Below, piece by piece: positions 59,120 through 64,000 of a stretch of 64,000 bases of DNA. How positions within the stretch are numbered: the stretch's first letter is position 1; the number at the start of each line of letters is the position of its first letter. Under the pieces are notes generated by a model. That model was given only the letters and a program-made list of their open reading frames with translations. It was not told where the DNA came from and did no database searches. The stretch lies in NCBI GenBank assembly GCA_965237775.1, contig OZ250155.1:3906001-3970000 (forward strand), written 5' to 3'. This DNA is from CATOSP01 sp965237775 (GTDB lineage: Bacteria; Chloroflexota; Dehalococcoidia; Lucifugimonadales; UBA3495). Position numbers and translations under genes: made by a program.

Positions 59120-59125
59120 TATGAT
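59120..59125 (+). promoter_or_regulatory. Possible -10 box of the addBA operon
   Basis: TATGAT lies 54 nt upstream of the chosen start of addB. It is just downstream of the non-autonomous element, so that insertion has replaced everything upstream of about -40. The -35 region is not convincing. Confidence 0.35.
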
Positions 59126-59178
59126 ACACTCTTTCCAAACGGATGTTCTACCTACCGTCAAGCGCGGGCGAGGGCGAA

Positions 59179-62100
59179 ATGACCAGGAATTCGGGTGGAT
59201 CCTCCCTACTACAGTTGGGATCAAAACTGTATTTGCACAAGGACTCGCCGGGGTCCACCGCACCGCTGGCACATCTGGTGCGGTCGGTCCAACAGGGCGA
59301 CCCCTTGGCCCCCGTAACGGTAATCGGCCCCTCCACCTACGCCAACCTGACCCTGCGCCGCGGCCTGGCGCGCTCGGGATTCGCCAACGTCCGGTTCCTC
59401 GTATTTTCCAGGCTCTCCGAGTTCCTGGGGTCCCCTTCTCTCGCGGCACAGGACCGCAAGCCTCTGACCTCAATCATCGAAAGCGCATCGGTACGGGCTG
59501 TGACGAGACAAGCAACCGGGGCTCTGGCGGGACACGCGTCTCACCCATCAACCATTCATAGCATCAAAAATACATTTCGCCAACTCCGGCATACCAGCGA
59601 CACCGCGTTGGACCGCCTCGCCGACCAGGACCCACTCCGTGAAGAGATCGTCAAACTTTACCGCATGTTCAGGGACCAGACGCTGGGCTACTACGACGCG
59701 GAAGACCTGGCGGAATCCTCCGCGGACGCGGTGCGCGGCGGCAGCACCGCCGCTCTGGTCGACCTGGGGTTCGTGCTCTTCTACCGCATTCGCGGCATGA
59801 CCCAGGGCGAGATACAGGTTGTAAGGGGCCTGGCCCGGCTGAACCGTTGCGCCGTCTTCCTAGGACTCATCGGAGACCCGGATGCCGATGCACCGGTGGA
59901 GTCCCTGGCGCAAGAGTTGTCTCCGTTTCTGGGAGCGCCAGAACGCGGGGCATCGTCAGATGACGATGTACTCACTGCGCTTTCACCGGCGGGTAAGCGG
60001 TTGCTAATCACCCCCGACCCTCACGAAGAAGTGCGGTGGGTAATCCGGCAAATCGCCCACAAAGCGGAGACCGGAACGCCCTTCCACCGTGTGGCAGTGC
60101 TGTACGGCGCTGCGACCCCCTACAACACGCTGGTCCGGGAAGAATTGCAACTCTCCGGCATCCCCGTGTCTGGGCCAAACCCTTCCCCGCTGGGCGGGAC
60201 CGCCGTGGGCCGCACACTCACCGGCTTAATCCAACTCTCAGACAGCGAGTTTCGCCGTGACCAGGTTATGTCATGGCTCATGGGCTGCCCGGTCCGGCCT
60301 CGGGAAGCGAAAGCCCGGGAAAACTTTAGCCCCAGCAATTGGGACGCCATATCGAAGAAGGCGGGCGTTGTAGCCGGCCTGGGTCAGTGGTCGGAGCGGC
60401 TAAATCGTTACGCCTCTGATATCGAACGTTACGCCCGTGGCAGGGAGGAGAAGGGAGATATCGCGGAGGCACAGGCCAACCTTATGTTGACCGAGGCCCA
60501 GTCCGCCAGAGACCTCCAGCAATTCATCGAGACCCTGGCCCAGGATTCGATTCATCCCCCGGGCGGCAACACCTGGAGCCAGTTAGCTGATTGGGCGTCC
60601 AATCTTCTGCAACTGTACTTGATGCCTCCGGACCAAATGCCCCCGCCGGAAGCGGATGCTTTCCGCAAGGTAAAGGACATCTTGGAAGGACTGGAGTCCG
60701 CAGACGAGGTAGACCCGTCACCCACTTTCGGGGCGTTTCGGGAGAATTTGGAAGAGGCCCTCCGGTCGTCTGCTGGCCATTCCGGGGCGACAGGACAGGG
60801 CGTGTTCGTTGGGCCCATCTCCTCCGCCACCGCGATGGACTTCGACGTGGTCCACATTGTCGGCATGATCGAAGGGGCAGTACCCGCACCGGTCAGAGAC
60901 GACCCTCTAATACCAGACCGGGAAAGGCAGGCTGCGGGCGGTCCAGCGGAAGGGCTACCCTTGCAACATGTGAGGCAGTCGGAAGAAAGATACGCGTTTT
61001 TGTCGGCGTTGGGCTCGGCTCCTGAAGCGACTTTATCCTTTCCCAGAGCCAACCCCGCGGGACAGCGGGCCCACTACCCATCGCGTTGGTTTCTGGAACT
61101 CGCTTCGCTCTTGGAAGGTTCCCGCGTCACCTCGTCCGGCCTGGGCAAACTGGGGAACCGTACCTGGCTGACCATAATACCTTCGATGGAACGGGCCCTT
61201 GAGTCGGTGGTCTCAGCGGCGCCGGCGGACCAGCACGACTACGACCTAGAACGCCTCTGGCGCTGGACGAGTTCAGGGCAGGAAGTACACGCTCACCCAC
61301 TGGCCGCGTCCGGCACACTGGCCAGGTCTTTGCGGCTTGGCCGCGCCCGCTATAGAAGCTCTAGTTTCACCGAATGGGACGGCAACCTGTCAGGCGCGGT
61401 GGACGACACTGGACTAACTAAACGGTTGGCTGACACCGCTCTATCCCCCACCAGCCTTGAAACCTGGGCAGGTTGCCCCTTTAGCTATTTCCTCGGCCAT
61501 GTGCTCCGCATTAGCTCTCTGGAAGACCCGGAAGAGATATTCTCGATTACCCCCATGCACAAAGGTTCCCTGGTGCATAAGGTCCTGGAGGATTTCATCG
61601 CCGAAGCCAAGAAAGAGGGCACACTTCCCCATCCTGGCCAACCGTGGGATGCCCAACACCGCGCCGCCCTTGGCCGCATCGCCCGGGACAACTTCCGCCG
61701 GGCGGAGGCCGAAGGCGTAACCGGCAAAGCCCTTATGTGGCAGTTGGAACAGGAAACCATCCTCAACGACCTTTATAGCTTCCTAGAAGAGGACACCAGA
61801 CTGCGAAGCCGTTTTGACCTTTCCCCTTCCCACTTCGAAGCGCGCTTTGGACTGGGCGGCGAATCATGGCCGGCCCCGGAGTTGTGGGTTGGAGACTCGG
61901 GCCCCATCAAATTCCGGGGAGTGATAGACCGGATAGACTCCAGCCCCTCGGGTGAAGACATTCTCGTCATGGACTACAAAACGGGGAGTCCCGATCCGTA
62001 TTCGGGGCTGAAGGCTGACCCAATCGACAGGGGAAGGCACCTACAACTGGCGGTCTACTCCCTCGCGGCGCGGGAAGCCCTGGGCGCAAACGTGAGGATA

Positions 62101-62406
62101 CGGGCTGCCTACTGGTTCGTATCAAGCCGCGGGAGTTTCACGATCGTCCCTGACAATCCCGTGGATATGGATGAGCCGGATACCGTGGAGCGGTTCAAAG
62201 AAGGCGTATCCGCCATTGTTTCGGGGATCCGCGGCGGGGTCTTCCCGGCAAACCCCGGCAGGGAAGAGAACCAGGACTTTCACAACTGCCGGTACTGCGA
62301 CTTTAAGACCCTGTGTCCGTCGAGGAAAGACACCCTCTGGGCCAGAAAGAAAGGCCACCCGATTCTAGGGGACTACCTGGAATTGTCGGGGGAGGTCTCA
62401 TCGTGA
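59179..62406 (+). CDS. addB: AddB-type nuclease/helicase subunit (PD-(D/E)XK)
   Basis: The protein has 1075 residues from ATG 59179; an in-frame ATG at 59143 is possible and lies 18 nt after a -10 box. It is a RecB-like/AddB recombination subunit that together with AddA resects double-strand breaks. The N-terminal half is an inactivated helicase-like region. The C-terminus carries the nuclease: TWAGCPFSYFLG and CRYCDFKTLC provide the four Cys of an Fe-S cluster and DILVMDYKTGS is the D-x-Y-K catalytic core. It overlaps the AddA gene by 4 nt (GTGA). Confidence 0.9.
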   Translation: MTRNSGGSSLLQLGSKLYLHKDSPGSTAPLAHLVRSVQQGDPLAPVTVIGPSTYANLTLRRGLARSGFANVRFLVFSRLSEFLGSPSLAAQDRKPLTSIIESASVRAVTRQATGALAGHASHPSTIHSIKNTFRQLRHTSDTALDRLADQDPLREEIVKLYRMFRDQTLGYYDAEDLAESSADAVRGGSTAALVDLGFVLFYRIRGMTQGEIQVVRGLARLNRCAVFLGLIGDPDADAPVESLAQELSPFLGAPERGASSDDDVLTALSPAGKRLLITPDPHEEVRWVIRQIAHKAETGTPFHRVAVLYGAATPYNTLVREELQLSGIPVSGPNPSPLGGTAVGRTLTGLIQLSDSEFRRDQVMSWLMGCPVRPREAKARENFSPSNWDAISKKAGVVAGLGQWSERLNRYASDIERYARGREEKGDIAEAQANLMLTEAQSARDLQQFIETLAQDSIHPPGGNTWSQLADWASNLLQLYLMPPDQMPPPEADAFRKVKDILEGLESADEVDPSPTFGAFRENLEEALRSSAGHSGATGQGVFVGPISSATAMDFDVVHIVGMIEGAVPAPVRDDPLIPDRERQAAGGPAEGLPLQHVRQSEERYAFLSALGSAPEATLSFPRANPAGQRAHYPSRWFLELASLLEGSRVTSSGLGKLGNRTWLTIIPSMERALESVVSAAPADQHDYDLERLWRWTSSGQEVHAHPLAASGTLARSLRLGRARYRSSSFTEWDGNLSGAVDDTGLTKRLADTALSPTSLETWAGCPFSYFLGHVLRISSLEDPEEIFSITPMHKGSLVHKVLEDFIAEAKKEGTLPHPGQPWDAQHRAALGRIARDNFRRAEAEGVTGKALMWQLEQETILNDLYSFLEEDTRLRSRFDLSPSHFEARFGLGGESWPAPELWVGDSGPIKFRGVIDRIDSSPSGEDILVMDYKTGSPDPYSGLKADPIDRGRHLQLAVYSLAAREALGANVRIRAAYWFVSSRGSFTIVPDNPVDMDEPDTVERFKEGVSAIVSGIRGGVFPANPGREENQDFHNCRYCDFKTLCPSRKDTLWARKKGHPILGDYLELSGEVSS

Positions 62407-64000
62407 CCAACACATTCACTCCTCAGGACCAGGAGACCCGGGTCAGAATTCGCGAGTCCATCAAGGAGACCCTCTTCGTGGAAGCGGGAGCGGGCACCGG
62501 AAAGACCACCAGTCTGGTGGACCGGGTAGTCACGCTGGCGTCCTCAGGGGCGGCGACTCTGGACAAGACCGCCGTAATTACGTTCACCGAGGCCGCCGCC
62601 GCTGAACTGCGCGACCGCATACGCGAACGCTTGGAGGCCGCCGCTACCGCCCCCTCCGGTGACAGCGGACAGCGGCTACGCTGCCAACGCGCCCTGGCGG
62701 ACCTGGACCGCTCCTCCATTCAAACCCTGCACGGCTTCGCCCGGTCCATCCTGCAGGAGCGTCCGCTGGAGGCGGGCTTGCCTCCGGTTTTCGACACCAT
62801 GGACGCCATCGCCAGCGATCTTGCCTTCGAGGAAGCCTGGACCGACTGGGTTGACAAGGCGCTGGACAACCAGGAACTCGCTGGCAGCTTGTCGTTGGCC
62901 TTCTCACTCGGACTGACCATACGACAACTCCGGGTCATCGCCCTAACCTTTCACCAGAACTATGACCTACTGGAAGAAGCCGCGTTCGCCGACACGCCGA
63001 TGCCCCCGGCAACCGTGGTGCGGGCGCTGGTCGAGGGGTCGGCCGAATTCGAGCGGCTGTGTCAGTATTCCAAGCTGCGGGAAGATGACAGCTTGTACAA
63101 CCATGTCCAGGGCTTGCTGAGGGCCGCCGCCCGGTTCTCGGAGCTGGAGGCGGAAGCTCGCCCAACGTACCCGCTATTGCGGCGGACGATGCCCCTTGGC
63201 CAGTCGGGCGGGAGACAGCCGGATTGGCAGCGTGACCCCGTCACGTCCGTCAACGCATGTAAGTACCTGAAGGACTGGCTCACCGAACTTCAAGCCTCGG
63301 CGGCGGATGAGCTGGTCTTGGCCCGCCGGTCCGCGCTCATGCCCGTTCTGCGCGCCTTGAAGAGTTTTGCACTGGACTTCGCCCAAGACCGGAAGCGCCG
63401 TGGAGTAGCGGGTTACGACGACCTGCTGGTCTGGGCCAGGGACCTGCTGCGGGACAATATCCCGGTGCGCGACCACTTCCGGCAAAGGTACACCCATTTG
63501 TTGATCGACGAGGCTCAGGACACCGACCCGATCCAGGCCGAGATTGCCATGTTCATAGCCGAGGACGCCGGGGACAACCTTGAGCCCGGCGAGCGTCCAA
63601 GGTCCTGGCAGGAGATTACGCCAGAACAAGGGAAACTGTTCGTAGTCGGCGACCCCAAACAATCGATTTACCGTTTTCGGCGCGCCGACGTAACCCAGAT
63701 GCTCAAGCTCCAGAAGCTAATGGGAGGCGACACGCTGCGCCTTGTGCAGAACTTCCGCTCCCAACGTCCAATTCTGAATTGGGTCAATTCCATCTTCGGA
63801 CCGTGGATGGAAGAGGGTCAGAATCAGGCGCGGTACGTTCCCGTAACCCACCGATGGGAAGCGGAGACGGACCACGCTGCGGGACCCGGGGTCTGGACGC
63901 TGGGCGGACCACTTGAGGGCAATATCGGCGAGATCAGGAGAGAAGAGGCCCGCCAGATCGCCGCCCAGATTCACGACATGGTGACGGGCCACTGGCAGGT
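62403..64000 (+). CDS. addA: AddA-type UvrD-family helicase/nuclease, N-terminal part (cut by the window)
   Basis: It starts at GTG 62403, overlapping the addB stop, and is open to the window end (532 residues visible). Walker A is EAGAGTGKTT (motif I), motif Ia is VITFTEAAAAELRDRI, motif II is LLIDEAQDTDPIQ, motif III is VGDPKQSIYRFRRAD and motif IV-like QNFRSQRPIL follows. These identify a superfamily I DNA helicase of the RecB/AddA group. The nuclease domain expected at its C-terminus lies outside the window. Confidence 0.9.
   Translation, partial: MTNTFTPQDQETRVRIRESIKETLFVEAGAGTGKTTSLVDRVVTLASSGAATLDKTAVITFTEAAAAELRDRIRERLEAAATAPSGDSGQRLRCQRALADLDRSSIQTLHGFARSILQERPLEAGLPPVFDTMDAIASDLAFEEAWTDWVDKALDNQELAGSLSLAFSLGLTIRQLRVIALTFHQNYDLLEEAAFADTPMPPATVVRALVEGSAEFERLCQYSKLREDDSLYNHVQGLLRAAARFSELEAEARPTYPLLRRTMPLGQSGGRQPDWQRDPVTSVNACKYLKDWLTELQASAADELVLARRSALMPVLRALKSFALDFAQDRKRRGVAGYDDLLVWARDLLRDNIPVRDHFRQRYTHLLIDEAQDTDPIQAEIAMFIAEDAGDNLEPGERPRSWQEITPEQGKLFVVGDPKQSIYRFRRADVTQMLKLQKLMGGDTLRLVQNFRSQRPILNWVNSIFGPWMEEGQNQARYVPVTHRWEAETDHAAGPGVWTLGGPLEGNIGEIRREEARQIAAQIHDMVTGHWQ

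Larger units (their letters stand above)
58629..59178. other. Intergenic region holding the non-autonomous element (550 bp)
   Basis: This covers the methyltransferase upstream region (58629-58722), the element with its target duplications (58723-59093) and the short promoter region of addB. No gene of its own is supported; the internal open frames are short and read through repeats. Confidence 0.8.

Noticed and set aside
1..64000. rRNA, tRNA or known riboswitch genes
   Set aside because: No sequence recognisable as such was found by reading; a covariance-model search would be needed to exclude a divergent tRNA.

Overview
The window reads as a GC-rich bacterial chromosome, probably a MAG or draft genome of Chloroflexota (Dehalococcoidia or SAR202-like). 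This placement is inferred from several signs: a solute-binding lipoprotein with a long Lys-Glu-Val stalk, an LLM (luciferase-like) flavin enzyme, a class III CoA-transferase, a group D flavin monooxygenase-like protein, GMC and xanthine-dehydrogenase-type oxidoreductases, and DUF1800/DUF1501 pairs. No rRNA, tRNA or CRISPR array was recognised. The first and last genes are cut by the window edges.

Layout. 1-4.2 kb: end of a PIN toxin, a lipoprotein sugar dehydrogenase, an asparaginase-like enzyme with changed active-site residues, and a CoA-transferase. 4.26-10.1 kb: two 1432-bp IS66-type elements, each with an 8-bp target duplication, flank a histidine kinase, a response regulator and a phosphoribosyltransferase. 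10.1-19 kb: a flavin monooxygenase, an arylsulfotransferase-like protein, then a DUF1800 / small membrane protein / DUF1501 / NHL module, a HAD hydrolase and an SGNH hydrolase. 19-27.6 kb: peptide-type ABC transporter without ATPases, a lone molybdenum hydroxylase large subunit and an MFS transporter. 28-32.3 kb: FecBCD-type iron/siderophore transporter and a lipoprotein cytochrome c. 32.4-38.5 kb: GMC oxidoreductase followed by a second copy of the DUF1800/NHL/DUF1501 module with its own small membrane proteins. 38.5-43 kb: LLM oxidoreductase, a Rieske fusion protein, a membrane protein and a retropepsin-like protease. 43-54.4 kb: one long minus-strand nitrogen operon, urtABCDE-ureA-glnA-ureBC-ureF-ureG-ureD. 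54.8-58.6 kb: amidohydrolase, orphan Fe(III)-binding lipoprotein, methyltransferase. 58.7-59.1 kb: a 355-bp non-autonomous element with IS66-like ends and a perfect 8-bp target duplication. 59.2-64 kb: AddB/AddA-type recombination nuclease-helicase.

How it works together. The urea operon takes up urea, hydrolyses it and, through a glutamine synthetase placed between ureA and ureB, would assimilate the ammonia at once. Two iron-binding lipoproteins of unrelated folds share the same helical-repeat stalk, and both lie behind near-consensus promoters carrying inverted repeats. The two DUF1800/DUF1501/NHL modules are the best candidate for an undescribed system: the same four protein types recur in permuted order, including a previously uncharacterised small two-helix membrane protein.
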